Assembly: GCF_004329715.1 (NCBI RefSeq)
Contig: NZ_JXSY01000002.1
Location: 1 to 64,000, forward strand
DNA from: Bowmanella sp. JS7-9
GTDB taxonomy: Bacteria; Pseudomonadota; Gammaproteobacteria; Enterobacterales; Alteromonadaceae
Reading direction: 5' to 3'
DNA length: 64,000 nucleotides
Positions 15,092 to 22,664 of this stretch are shown piece by piece. A model generated the notes under the pieces. It was not told where the DNA came from. It did no database searches and was given only the letters and a program-made list of their open reading frames with translations. Made by a program: the position numbers and the translations under genes. Position 1 is the stretch's first letter, and the number at the start of each line of letters is the position of its first letter.

Positions 15092-15515
15092 ATGAGGATA
15101 ATAACTCAGTTTGTTTTTTTATTGTTAATTTCAAATAGTGCATTCGCCACGTTGGAGTTAAAGCTCATCAAAGATGAAAAGTTCATTTATGTGTTGTTGA
15201 ATGAAGGTTGGGACAGTGAAAGAGTTAAACCTAATATGTGTTTGTCAGATTTTGGGGCGCTCTCTTTTACTTATTGTAAATAAAAATGATGAGGAATATG
15301 AATTGACTTCATTGCTTCGTGAGCGTTGTGGCAGAAAGTATCAAGTGGATGTGGTAAGTAGCGGACTCGTTGGTAAGTTTTTCGATATTGAGGGTCTTTC
15401 CAGTCTGTACAGGCTTGAGACTGGGAGTTATTCAGTATCAGCGGAACTTTGCGAACCAGATCGAATCAAGCCTGTAAGGTGTATCAAATCTAACGTAATA
15501 AGCATTTCAAATTAG
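15092..15515 (+). pseudogene. Small secreted protein gene split by a frameshift
   Basis: The first frame (15092-15283) encodes a signal peptide (FVFLLLISNSAFA) plus 42 residues and stops at TAA in an A-rich run (TGTAAATAAAAATG). The +1 frame carries on with NKNDEEYELTSLLRERCG to a stop at 15513-15515. Joined, they give a single secreted protein of about 140 residues with several Cys. Either the gene is decayed or the read has an indel in the A-run. Composition is AT-rich compared with the flanking core genes. Family unknown. Confidence 0.55.
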
Positions 15516-15516
15516 C

Positions 15517-15645
15517 TTGGATGATATAGCGATTAGAGCAAAAGAATTGGTGAATGCAAATTCAGATAATAAGTTTACCATTCAAGGTTATTGGAGGCCA
15601 GGTAATCAAGTTCCTGTAGCTGGTATTTTAAAGCTGCCAATCTAA
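15517..15645 (+). pseudogene. C-terminal gene fragment
   Basis: An open stretch of 42 residues (starting LDDIAIRAKELVNANSDN and ending VAGILKLPI) with no start codon other than TTG. It looks like the tail of a larger protein cut off by recombination. Nothing recognisable; listed because AT-rich tails next to small exported proteins are typical of shuffled toxin-immunity cassettes. Confidence 0.3.
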
Positions 15646-15746
15646 AAATGTATGACCATGAGTTAGAAGCAGTGGCCAAAATTACTTGACCACTACACCT
15701 TTGATAAATGATATAGATTCATTAAGGTGGCTGGCTTTATACGTAA

Positions 15747-15833
15747 GAAGAGACAAGGGATAAAAGTCAGGGAGCAGGATTTGACTCCACAAGATTAGCA
15801 AGACGTATTGATTCAGAATTATTATTTAAATGA
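15747..15833 (+). pseudogene. Gene tail whose stop overlaps the following lipoprotein start
   Basis: 28 residues (ending STRLARRIDSELLFK) open after an in-frame TAA and closing at TGA 15831-15833. The stop shares ATGA with the start of the lipoprotein gene. A 4-base overlap of this kind indicates former translational coupling between a lost upstream gene and the lipoprotein. Confidence 0.3.
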
Positions 15834-16357
15834 ATATGTCGCAATTTGAGTATCATTCATTGAATATTAAAAATATTTTTATCTTTACTTTAATTTTTTC
15901 GATGGCTTCATGTTCTGATGAGGATTCAAATTGCGTATTAGATGACTATTGCAATAATGAGATAGTTTTAAAAGCAAGCTTTCCAAAAAATTCTTCGATA
16001 ATTGAGTACGAGTTCGTTAATAACTTTAGAAATGTGGCTTTTGATAAAAGATTGATCCCAATTGGTTATGATGTTTCAGGAAGATACATAGAAATAGAAT
16101 GCAAGGTGGGGAAGTCAAAGTATGTGGGGAGTTATATAGATTGGGATCTCGAGAATTCAGACCTTCACGTAATTAATCGTGGTGATAGTTTACGATTTAG
16201 TTTGGACCTGAGGAAAACTCATGTCCTATCAGATGATGCCAGTGATTGTTCTGTTATTTACGCGCATTCTTTGAAAGATTGGATTGCTGGAGAACGATTT
16301 TTAATATATTCCAGAGTGGATTTACCCGAGGGAGTTATGATGAAATTAAAAAGATAG
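15830..16357 (+). CDS. AT-rich lipoprotein of unknown function, possible immunity protein
   Basis: 175 residues. A hydrophobic signal (IFIFTLIFSMASC) ends in a lipobox with Cys28. The mature part is acidic and beta-rich with several Cys (NCVLDDYCNN, DASDCSVIYAH). ATG 15836 is an alternative start. Strongly AT-rich compared with the core genes, which suggests recent transfer. Its start overlaps the stop of a truncated frame. Lipoproteins in this arrangement often neutralise a periplasmic toxin, but the toxin itself is not identifiable, so this role is a guess. Confidence 0.55.
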   Translation: MNMSQFEYHSLNIKNIFIFTLIFSMASCSDEDSNCVLDDYCNNEIVLKASFPKNSSIIEYEFVNNFRNVAFDKRLIPIGYDVSGRYIEIECKVGKSKYVGSYIDWDLENSDLHVINRGDSLRFSLDLRKTHVLSDDASDCSVIYAHSLKDWIAGERFLIYSRVDLPEGVMMKLKR

Positions 16358-16466
16358 GATAAAGATTGCACATTTTTTTTTACCAAAAAAAGCGCCCAAA
16401 ATCGAATTAAATCCCGCCAATGATCCAATCGCCCAAAAAATTGAAATTTTCTTACAATAACATTAT

Positions 16467-16817
16467 GTGCCCATTTGGCTGGGGGTCAATTTTTGGCCGA
16501 AATCGGCAAGTGCGAAAAAAGGCGTTGGGCACCATTTGGGCACCGAGACAGCAGATCGTTTGACCCCCACCGTAATGGGCACCAGATCGTTGAGTAAGAT
16601 ATTGATTTATATAAGGAAATTGGTGCGTCCGAGTAGACTCGAACTACCGACCCCCACCATGTCAAGGCATTTGAGCCAGATTTGAAATTTTTCAAAATCT
16701 CAGGCGTCGGTCTCATTCCCTTACCATAGCTGACTTTCAGCCGATTGCAAACTCCCAGATCCTTCTCTGATCCAAGAGTCTCTTTTTTGATGTGGCTGTT
16801 TTGGGCACCGTGGGCAC
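16467..16817. repeat. GGGCACC repeats around a tRNA-derived att site
   Basis: GGGCACC occurs at 16527-16533, 16538-16544, 16577-16583 and 16803-16809, GGGCAC at 16812-16817, and the reverse (GTGCCC) at 16467-16472. They flank the tRNA-Val fragment at 16621-16667. Such spacing on both sides of a core suggests arm-type integrase or excisionase binding sites. The interval 16358-16991 has no convincing gene. Confidence 0.45.
16621..16667 (-). other. 3' fragment of tRNA-Val(GAC): integration-site remnant
   Basis: Read on the minus strand this is CCTTGACATGGTGGGGGTCG, then GTAGTTCGAGTCTACTCGGA, then CGCACCA. It is the anticodon loop with GAC, the variable loop, the T-arm and acceptor 3' strand of tRNA-Val(GAC), ending in CCA. 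The match stops at the anticodon stem (GG then CATTTG in plus-strand order), so the 5' half of the tRNA is missing. A 3' half-tRNA of this kind is the standard footprint (attL or attR) of a tyrosine-integrase element. No integrase gene is left in the window. Confidence 0.8.
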
Positions 16818-16991
16818 GGCTGAAATATTTTCCATTTTGACCACCCTTTTGTGAATGGGTAGATGTTTACGTGTGAATTTTTTGAGTCGATGGAGTAGGG
16901 GATTAAGTCTTGGAGTCAATTCGATTCAATCAGTCTGGCGCAATCAAGTAGTGCGCTGTTACCGACCCTATGTGATTTTCCGAAACGTGTT

Positions 16992-17912
16992 TTACATTTT
17001 AAATTCGTGTTGGTTTTTGCCTCCTTTCAATTGGCTTCCAACGGAGGTGAATAATTTGAGTAAGGTGTTGGACAGGTATGTTTGGAACTTGGTTTGTGCC
17101 AGCGTTCTGTCAAATACATCGGTAGGTAAAAAGCGTTTCATCTCTGCCGTAAACTCTGCGCTGGAGATAATCGATGGTAGGCTCTCAATCAGCTTCGCAA
17201 GCAAGTGTTCATACTCTGTGATTTGATAATCATCAATCTTGTGGCGTACTAAATCCATCCTTAACTTAGCACCTTGCTGTTGTAACCAGGCTAAATCCCA
17301 GATATCCCGATAACGCACATAGCGTGTTGTTGCAGGTAATGAAATGACTTTATCTGCCATTACTTCATCTAAGGTCTCTGTGAGTACCAGTGTGTCACTG
17401 TACCCATCCGGCAAAAAATCATAATTTGCCTGCAGTGGTAATGGCTCTCTCGTATAAGCAGGTACATTAGCGACTTCGAGTTTGATTTTTTGTTTTGGCA
17501 GGTCTTTACGTTGTGGTGAAGTGATTACGGCGATTTGCCATTTATCAACGCTTAACTCCGCATATCTTGGGTCTTCTCGTAACTCTTTGGGCTCTTTAAC
17601 GTTAACTTCGAGCCCATAGCGAGAGCCTATGTACTTCTCGATGCATGATTTCATGTCAGCCAGATCTGCGGAAGAAAAGTCCTTGCCACCGGCGAAATCC
17701 AAATCTTCACTGAAACGGTTACCGCCATAACACAGGCGTAAAGACGTACCGCCCTGGATGACCAGGTTGTCCAGCAAGCCACCCTTATCCAGCGCAAATA
17801 AAATGTCGTAGTGCAATAATTCTTTCTCAATGACGGCCCGCATATGCGAAACGTCACTATTTTGCATGGCCTGATTAACAAGTAAGGAAAATTTTTGTTG
17901 ATCAATCTTCAT
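16992..17912 (-). CDS. abiEii: AbiEii/AbiGii-type nucleotidyltransferase toxin
   Basis: Start set at 17912, where GAGGAGG precedes ATG; the longer frame would run into the antitoxin gene. A 306-residue nucleotidyltransferase: the signature IQGGTSLRLCYGGNRFSEDL gives Gly54-Gly55 and the metal-binding Asp70/Asp72. The middle contains LADKVISLPATTRYVRYRDIWDL-like helices typical of AbiEii (here ADKVISLPATTRYVRYRD). AbiEii toxins block growth by modifying an essential nucleic-acid target, thought to be tRNA, in type IV toxin-antitoxin and phage-defence systems. Overlaps the antitoxin gene by 11 bases. Confidence 0.9.
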   Translation of the reverse strand: MKIDQQKFSLLVNQAMQNSDVSHMRAVIEKELLHYDILFALDKGGLLDNLVIQGGTSLRLCYGGNRFSEDLDFAGGKDFSSADLADMKSCIEKYIGSRYGLEVNVKEPKELREDPRYAELSVDKWQIAVITSPQRKDLPKQKIKLEVANVPAYTREPLPLQANYDFLPDGYSDTLVLTETLDEVMADKVISLPATTRYVRYRDIWDLAWLQQQGAKLRMDLVRHKIDDYQITEYEHLLAKLIESLPSIISSAEFTAEMKRFLPTDVFDRTLAQTKFQTYLSNTLLKLFTSVGSQLKGGKNQHEFKM

Positions 17913-18438
17913 GTAATGCCTCCTCATCAACCAGATGCGTATTGCGGCCAACGCGTTTCAAATCCCGGTAAGCGACCTGCTTGGTGGCTAATCTAAGTGG
18001 CCTATCGACCAGCAGAGTGCCTTCCAGAATGTCTGTGGGGGAGCGTTTTGTATGTGTAAATTCAATGGTGCCATAAGGTGTTTTGTATTCAGCAGAACGG
18101 CCAGTCGTCATCACGGTTAGACGGTCAACGGGAATTTGCGAAATAACACCGTATTCGGATAATGCAGACTCGAGACTCACGTAGTTGTACTCGCCGCGGC
18201 GAATGGTTTTAGCAATTTGCTCTAAGGTATTGCTGCCTTTGCTCTGTGATAACTCATTCACATAAATGCCGTTAATAACCCGCACCAGCAATTGGTCATC
18301 CAGCAAGCGTTTGATTCCTGCACGTAAAGCTCGCTCATTATCCTCATGGAAGATTTTAGCGAGATCGGCGTTGTTGAACACGTAACGACCACGTTTGTCG
18401 TATTCAGCAAAAGCTTTAACGGCGTCTGTTTTTCTCAT
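17902..18438 (-). CDS. abiEi: AbiEi-type antitoxin and transcriptional autorepressor
   Basis: ATG 18438 (MRKTDAVKAFAEYDKRG) is chosen over the upstream frame start at 18528 because it puts both inverted-repeat operators upstream of the gene. The N-terminal 75 residues form a winged helix (FNNADLAKIF, RALRAGIKRLLDDQLLVRV, GIYVN), followed by the AbiEi C-terminal domain (YNYVSLESALSEYGVIS; LTVMTTGRSAEYKTPYG). AbiEi neutralises AbiEii and represses the operon. This and the toxin form an intact bicistronic module next to the tRNA-Val att remnant. Confidence 0.9.
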   Translation of the reverse strand: MRKTDAVKAFAEYDKRGRYVFNNADLAKIFHEDNERALRAGIKRLLDDQLLVRVINGIYVNELSQSKGSNTLEQIAKTIRRGEYNYVSLESALSEYGVISQIPVDRLTVMTTGRSAEYKTPYGTIEFTHTKRSPTDILEGTLLVDRPLRLATKQVAYRDLKRVGRNTHLVDEEALHED

Positions 18439-18460
18439 CTTGGTAATTAAGTGAACTATA

Positions 18461-18540
18461 TTGACATCTTTGTGTGTCAAAATTGTGTACTTAATCACTG
18501 AGAAAATCAAGGTTTGCAAAAATGACATTTAAAGATGTCA
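18461..18540 (-). promoter_or_regulatory. Two inverted-repeat operators of the abiE promoter
   Basis: IR1 at 18461-18480 is TTGACA-N8-TGTCAA and IR2 at 18523-18540 is TGACAT-N6-ATGTCA, both perfect. They share TGACA/TGTCA half-sites and are centred 61 bases apart, about six helical turns, upstream of the AbiEi start. AbiEi proteins are known to bind two inverted repeats cooperatively. A possible promoter on the minus strand is TTGATT, 17 bases, CACAAT between the two sites. Confidence 0.65.
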
Positions 18541-18608
18541 AAAGTGTTGACTTGAATGGCGGTGGTTTGGGTTTGAGGGTTAATGTTTAATGGTGTCACA
18601 AGAAGGAC

Positions 18609-18737
18609 ATGACGATCCCTATCAAAAACGACTGGCCGGTGCTTGGTGTATTCCTGGCTATTCAGTTAGGTCGATTTACATCGCTATTTCTTAATGGCTC
18701 GCCGGTTGTAAATCTGTGCTGCTATGGGAAGGCTTAA
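18609..18737 (+). CDS. Possible 42-residue small protein
   Basis: ATG preceded by AGAAGGAC; encodes MTIPIKNDWPVLGVF followed by a moderately hydrophobic chain ending in CCYGKA. No homologue recognised. It lies in the 388-base gap between the divergent abiE and fic units and may be chance. The rest of that gap holds the operators and the 24-bp repeats. Confidence 0.25.
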   Translation: MTIPIKNDWPVLGVFLAIQLGRFTSLFLNGSPVVNLCCYGKA

Positions 18738-18781
18738 AGCCGAAAAAATCTGTTTCTTGTATGCTTTTTCAACCTAATGAG

Positions 18782-18877
18782 CATCAAAGCCTAAAAAAAG
18801 CAAGTCATTAAAACCTACAAGTTGCATGACATTAAAACCTATAAATGGTATAACGCTAAAACTTAGAGGTTAACATT
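18782..18877 (+). repeat. Four 24-bp tandem direct repeats upstream of fic
   Basis: Exact 24-base periodicity: copies begin at 18782, 18806, 18830 and 18854. Copies 2 and 3 share CATTAAAACCTA at the start, copy 1 reads CATCAAAGCCTA, copy 4 CGCTAAAACTTA. A reverse half-copy (AAGTTGTAGGT) lies at 18891-18901. The array ends about 40 bases before the fic start, so it probably is an operator array for a repressor, perhaps the winged-helix part of the Fic protein itself. Confidence 0.7.
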
Positions 18878-18916
18878 GATAAGTTGTAGGTATCACGAGT
18901 AATAACTGGAGCGAAT

Positions 18917-20443
18917 ATGAATGACATATCACGAAAACTAGCAGATTCGCTTGAGCAGTTACAACAGCTTCAAGTGTCTGGGGTTGTTGCTATCCAGTCA
19001 AAGCAACTCAGCAGAGTGCATAGAGAGCGGCTATTGAAGCATGGGTTTATTCGCGAAGTCATCCGGGGCTGGTACATACCGGCGATGCCAGATGAAAAAT
19101 CGGGCGACAGTACATCTTGGTATACCTCTTTCTGGGACTTTTGCGGCGCTTACTTGTCTGAACGGTTCGATAAATCCTGGTGTCTCTCGCCTGAGCAATC
19201 ACTCAGTCTGCATATCGGTGATAGAACCGTGCCTCAGCAATTGTTAGTGCGCTCGCCCAAAGGTAATAATAAGCCCACTGCCTTTCTGCACAACACCTCG
19301 ATTTTTGATGTCAGGTTGAATATGCCAGCCGCAGAGCACATTGAATACCTGGAAGGGCTCAACGTTTACAGCTTAGCTGCAGCACTTGTCTATTCTTCGG
19401 CGAATCAGTTTCAAAATGCGTCTATCCAAATGCGTACAGCCTTATTGATGGTGACAGATGCATCCGATGTATTGTCCGTTTTACTCGCAGGTAACCATAG
19501 TGTGATTGCTGGCCGATTGGTGGGGGCTTTTAGAAATATTGGCCGGGACCTGATTGCTGACAATATTTTAAAGGGCATGCAAGCGGCCGATTTGAAAGTA
19601 CAAGAAGAAGACCCATTTGCCGAGAAAGTCCAGATTAGCTTTGGTCGTCGTGATATCTCGCCTCATGTTAATCGCATCCGGTTGATGTGGGCACAAATGC
19701 GTGAAGATGTTATTTCGCACTTTCCTTTAGCCTCAAACCAAACCGTCGATATAGAAACCTACATGGCCGAAGTCGAAGACAAATATGTTACAGACGCCTA
19801 CCACTCACTATCCATCGAAGGTTATCGGGTAACTCGCGAATTGATTGAACTGGTTCGTTCTGGAAACTGGCAAGCTGAAGGCTCAGAGGAAAGTAGAAAA
19901 CACTTAGATGCCATGGCGGCCAGAGGCTACTGGGATGCGTTTCAGAAAGTTAAAAAAGCCGTGTTAGCAGTACTAGAAGGTAACAACCCTGGCGATGTTT
20001 TGGAACAGACGCACAGCGATTGGTACCTCGCCTTATTTGGCCCAAGTGTTGCGGCTGGTATTATTAAACAATCTGACTTGGCCGGTTACCGGTCAGGGCC
20101 TGTTTATATTCGCCAGTCTATGCATACTCCACCACGCAGAGATGCTGTTCGCGACATGATGCCGACACTATTCGACTTGCTTGCAGAAGAGAAAAATGCA
20201 GCAGTCAGAGTGGTACTGGGGCACTTCATTTTTGTTTACATCCACCCTTACTTTGATGGTAATGGCCGAATGGGAAGATTCATCATGAATCTAATGATGG
20301 CCTCCGGAGGTTACCCTTGGACAGTCGTGCCCGTCGAACGACGGGATGAATATATGCAAGCCTTGGAAGCAGCCAGTGTTAGACAAGACATTGTGCCATT
20401 TACAACGTTTTTAGTTTCGCTTCTTAAAAAAAACGGCTGTTAG
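18917..20443 (+). CDS. Fic-domain protein with AbiEi-like N-terminal domain
   Basis: Residues about 15-60 form a winged-helix/AbiEi-type domain (SGVVAIQSKQLSRVHRERLL, then GFIREVIRGWYIP), followed by an AbiEi-like body to about residue 210. The C-terminal part is Fic: catalytic motif HPYFDGNGRMGR from His443, and an inhibitory SxxxEG motif (SLSIEG, Ser297-Gly302) N-terminal to it, so it is a self-inhibited class II Fic enzyme expected to AMPylate a protein target. The combination of an antitoxin-type DNA-binding part and a Fic effector in one chain suggests a single-gene toxin-antitoxin or defence module. GGAG precedes ATG 18917. Confidence 0.9.
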   Translation: MNDISRKLADSLEQLQQLQVSGVVAIQSKQLSRVHRERLLKHGFIREVIRGWYIPAMPDEKSGDSTSWYTSFWDFCGAYLSERFDKSWCLSPEQSLSLHIGDRTVPQQLLVRSPKGNNKPTAFLHNTSIFDVRLNMPAAEHIEYLEGLNVYSLAAALVYSSANQFQNASIQMRTALLMVTDASDVLSVLLAGNHSVIAGRLVGAFRNIGRDLIADNILKGMQAADLKVQEEDPFAEKVQISFGRRDISPHVNRIRLMWAQMREDVISHFPLASNQTVDIETYMAEVEDKYVTDAYHSLSIEGYRVTRELIELVRSGNWQAEGSEESRKHLDAMAARGYWDAFQKVKKAVLAVLEGNNPGDVLEQTHSDWYLALFGPSVAAGIIKQSDLAGYRSGPVYIRQSMHTPPRRDAVRDMMPTLFDLLAEEKNAAVRVVLGHFIFVYIHPYFDGNGRMGRFIMNLMMASGGYPWTVVPVERRDEYMQALEAASVRQDIVPFTTFLVSLLKKNGC

Positions 20444-20445
20444 TT

Positions 20446-20781
20446 TTGGGCAAGACCAGCCTCCCGGAGAGTGAATTTCACCAGGCGCTGCAACGCTATT
20501 TCGACGGTAAGCTGGATGAGGCTACGCTTAGGTTACCTGAGGAGCAAAGTTAAGAGGGAATACAGCAGGCAGAGCTTAATGCCTGCAGACAGCACCGGCT
20601 CAAAGGATTCAGTGCAAAACAAGCGTCAGTTTATTTTTCAAATCTAGCAGCCGGTTACGGGCAAACTTTGGCACAGCCCAGTGTTGACTGGTATTTAAGC
20701 CCCTTGGCGCAAATTTTGCCGGAAAATTTTTTCGTGCATTCAGGTTTGCCGATGGCATACCCAAAACCAGATAAAGAATAA
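20446..20781 (+). pseudogene. Degenerate reading frame with internal stop
   Basis: One frame runs from TTG 20446 to TAA 20779 but is broken by TAA at 20551-20553. Before the stop it reads LPESEFHQALQRYFDGKLDE, after it a helical stretch (AELNACRQHRLKGFSAKQAS, then YFSNLAAGYGQTLAQP). This looks like the remains of a single protein of more than 110 residues. Family not recognised. It fills the gap between fic and the PEP-CTERM gene. Confidence 0.35.
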
Positions 20782-20797
20782 ACAGAAGGGACACAGC

Positions 20798-21349
20798 ATG
20801 GCGTTGATCACCGTAACAGACGATACCATGAACTGCTATAAGGCAGACAATGAACAAATTTATACAGGTTCAAATGGAGGTCAAATCTCTATCTGTTCTT
20901 ATGATGATTCTGGAGAAGGAGTAAAAGATTCGATTGTTTTAAACATTGATTCATCAATTCCAATTGATTTAGCAGGTTTTGATTTTCAAGATTCTTCTTT
21001 GTCAGAATTTTTTAATTTTTATACTTCTCAAGGTGATTCTTGGGATTTTTCTAAAAGCGGGACTTATGGTGTATTTAGTGCGCCCGTGAATCAAGATCTT
21101 CAGAATGTAACTTTTGAGATGAGATTAAAAGAGTTATTTAAAAATAATTACAAAATTGGAGACTTTTCTCAAAATTCAACTCCTTGGATAATTGGTGATC
21201 AAAATAATCGAATTAATGAAATTTATTCAATGCCTTTTTACAATATTGAACAAATTCAAGTTAACCAGGTCCCAGAACCTTCTGCAGCCGCATTAATGGG
21301 AGCTGCAATACTGGCCTCTCTGGCTGTTAAAACGCTGTTTCGCCGCTAA
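20798..21349 (+). CDS. PEP-CTERM protein lacking a visible signal peptide
   Basis: The C-terminus VPEPSAAALMGAAILASLAV followed by KTLFRR is a textbook PEP-CTERM sorting signal: PEP motif, membrane helix, basic end. The substrate class is processed by exosortase (EpsH/XrtA) during export. The body is AT-rich and acidic (DSSIPIDLAGFDFQDSSLSE). The N-terminus MALITVTDDTMNCYK has no signal peptide, which a PEP-CTERM protein requires, so the 5' end was probably replaced or the start lies elsewhere. Base composition shifts towards AT about 60 bases into the gene. No exosortase is in the window. Confidence 0.75.
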   Translation: MALITVTDDTMNCYKADNEQIYTGSNGGQISICSYDDSGEGVKDSIVLNIDSSIPIDLAGFDFQDSSLSEFFNFYTSQGDSWDFSKSGTYGVFSAPVNQDLQNVTFEMRLKELFKNNYKIGDFSQNSTPWIIGDQNNRINEIYSMPFYNIEQIQVNQVPEPSAAALMGAAILASLAVKTLFRR

Positions 21350-21388
21350 GGGGCATCTGCCCCTGTCTGGCAGGTGTTGATCCGCCTG

Positions 21389-22159
21389 TTATAGCCATAT
21401 CACCTGGTCCCAGCTAATCTGCGGGTTGAGTTCATGGGCAAGGTGGGGGTAACCCCTTGGGTTGGCCATGATGCGGGTTTGGCCGATGCTGAGCCTGACA
21501 CTGCTATGGGTATGGCCGTGTAACCAAAGGGCGGGTTGGGTTTGTTCTATCAGCTTGTCCAGGGGCGAGGCGAAATAGGGATTTAACGGGCTGGCTGCAA
21601 ACGCCGTATCAATGCACCTATAGCTGGGTAAAAAATGGCTGATCACCACGATGCGCCCGGTTGTTGGCTGGTGTAAAAATCGAGTCAGGTAATCAAGCGC
21701 CTGATAGTAATGTTGCTGCATCATTTTAGGCGACCAGACTTTGATATGCCGAAAATCTGCCACCCGTTTTAAATTCTGCCGCAGTAACCTGTCCACTGCC
21801 TCAGTTTGACGCTGAGTATTGAGATGGCTCCAAAGTACCGTACCCCAAAAAGTGATCCCATCAAGGGTTACGGCATCGTTGTGTAGGAAATACAGGCCTG
21901 GCGTTCGCTCGCTGATTTCACGCCACTGTGCAATTAACTGTTCGGGATCATGGCCATAAAACTCATGATTACCCAGCACATAGATCACCCGATAGCCCAC
22001 GCCAACCAAGTACCGGATAACGTCCTCTGCGCCGGTGCCACAGGCGATATCACCGGCCAATACCACTGCATCCGCCATATTGGGCGAAATAGCGGCATAC
22101 AGCTTTTGCGGCTTTGATAAAAACTCCAGATGCAAATCGGATAATAACAACAGTCTCAT
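21389..22159 (-). CDS. Calcineurin-type metallophosphoesterase
   Basis: Metal-binding motifs in the right order: SDLHLEF near residue 7, GDIACG at about 36, GNHEFYG at about 63, and HGHTHSS near 215. These define the binuclear metallophosphoesterase fold. At 256 residues it is a stand-alone cytoplasmic enzyme without signal peptide. The substrate cannot be predicted; relatives act on nucleotides, lipids or proteins. It lies on the opposite strand to the PEP-CTERM gene and appears intact. Confidence 0.85.
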   Translation of the reverse strand: MRLLLLSDLHLEFLSKPQKLYAAISPNMADAVVLAGDIACGTGAEDVIRYLVGVGYRVIYVLGNHEFYGHDPEQLIAQWREISERTPGLYFLHNDAVTLDGITFWGTVLWSHLNTQRQTEAVDRLLRQNLKRVADFRHIKVWSPKMMQQHYYQALDYLTRFLHQPTTGRIVVISHFLPSYRCIDTAFAASPLNPYFASPLDKLIEQTQPALWLHGHTHSSVRLSIGQTRIMANPRGYPHLAHELNPQISWDQVIWL

Positions 22160-22225
22160 CTTCGTGAAGCCTTCCTGCTCGTGATTAAATTGCTGATATT
22201 TATAACGCTGATAACAAGTTTCCGC

Positions 22226-22510
22226 TTAGTCAGTTTGGCTTTCGTCCCTGGGCTGTTCAAACTCAAAACGGTAATGCTGCCTGGCCAGACGCTTTAAGCG
22301 CAAAGACTTGTCGTGCTTGCTCAGTACCTTAACCATCTGATCCGCCGTCACCAGGTGAAATACATCCATTTCAAAGACACAGTCGCCGTTCTCGTCGGTA
22401 AAATGACGCACCGGTGGCTGAAAATAACTGCTCAGTCACAGCACCTTATCCATCAGCTTTTTAAAAGGCTTAAAACCACTGCCGCTAAAACGGTAAATAT
22501 CCGTCGCCAT
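22226..22510 (-). pseudogene. Small conserved-looking gene interrupted by an in-frame TGA
   Basis: On the minus strand ATG 22510 has an excellent ribosome-binding site (GGAGG, 6 bases). The frame codes MATDIYRFSGSGFKPFKKLM and then meets TGA at 22436-22438, followed by C. The same frame continues without further stops for 69 residues (QPPVRHFTDENGDCVFEMDV and so on) to TGA at 22226. The uninterrupted product would be 94 residues. A nonsense mutation is the simplest reading; UGA-C is also a leaky stop context. Translation could restart at GTG 22411 to give a 61-residue product. Confidence 0.5.
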
Positions 22511-22664
22511 CGCCTGCCTCCATCAGTAGAACGTTCACTCAGAGGTAGGTGACGAACGGCTGCAAGTATTGCCTCACACACTCTCTAAGAGCTGCCGAAT
22601 CAAAAAGAATGATTTTTCGAAGTATCCCAATGGAACAGGAAGGGGGTCACAAGCAGGTGGAACT

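Noticed and set aside
16621-16667. Functional tRNA-Val gene
   Set aside because: Only the 3' part from the anticodon stem onward is present; the acceptor 5' strand and D-arm are missing.
16855-17226. 123-residue plus-strand frame
   Set aside because: Overlaps the C-terminus of AbiEii on the other strand and has no recognisable features.
18782-18877. Possible CRISPR array
   Set aside because: The repeats are directly adjacent with no spacers, and no cas genes are present.
22436-22438. Selenocysteine codon
   Set aside because: No SECIS-like hairpin could be recognised directly after the TGA and the protein is not a known selenoprotein family.
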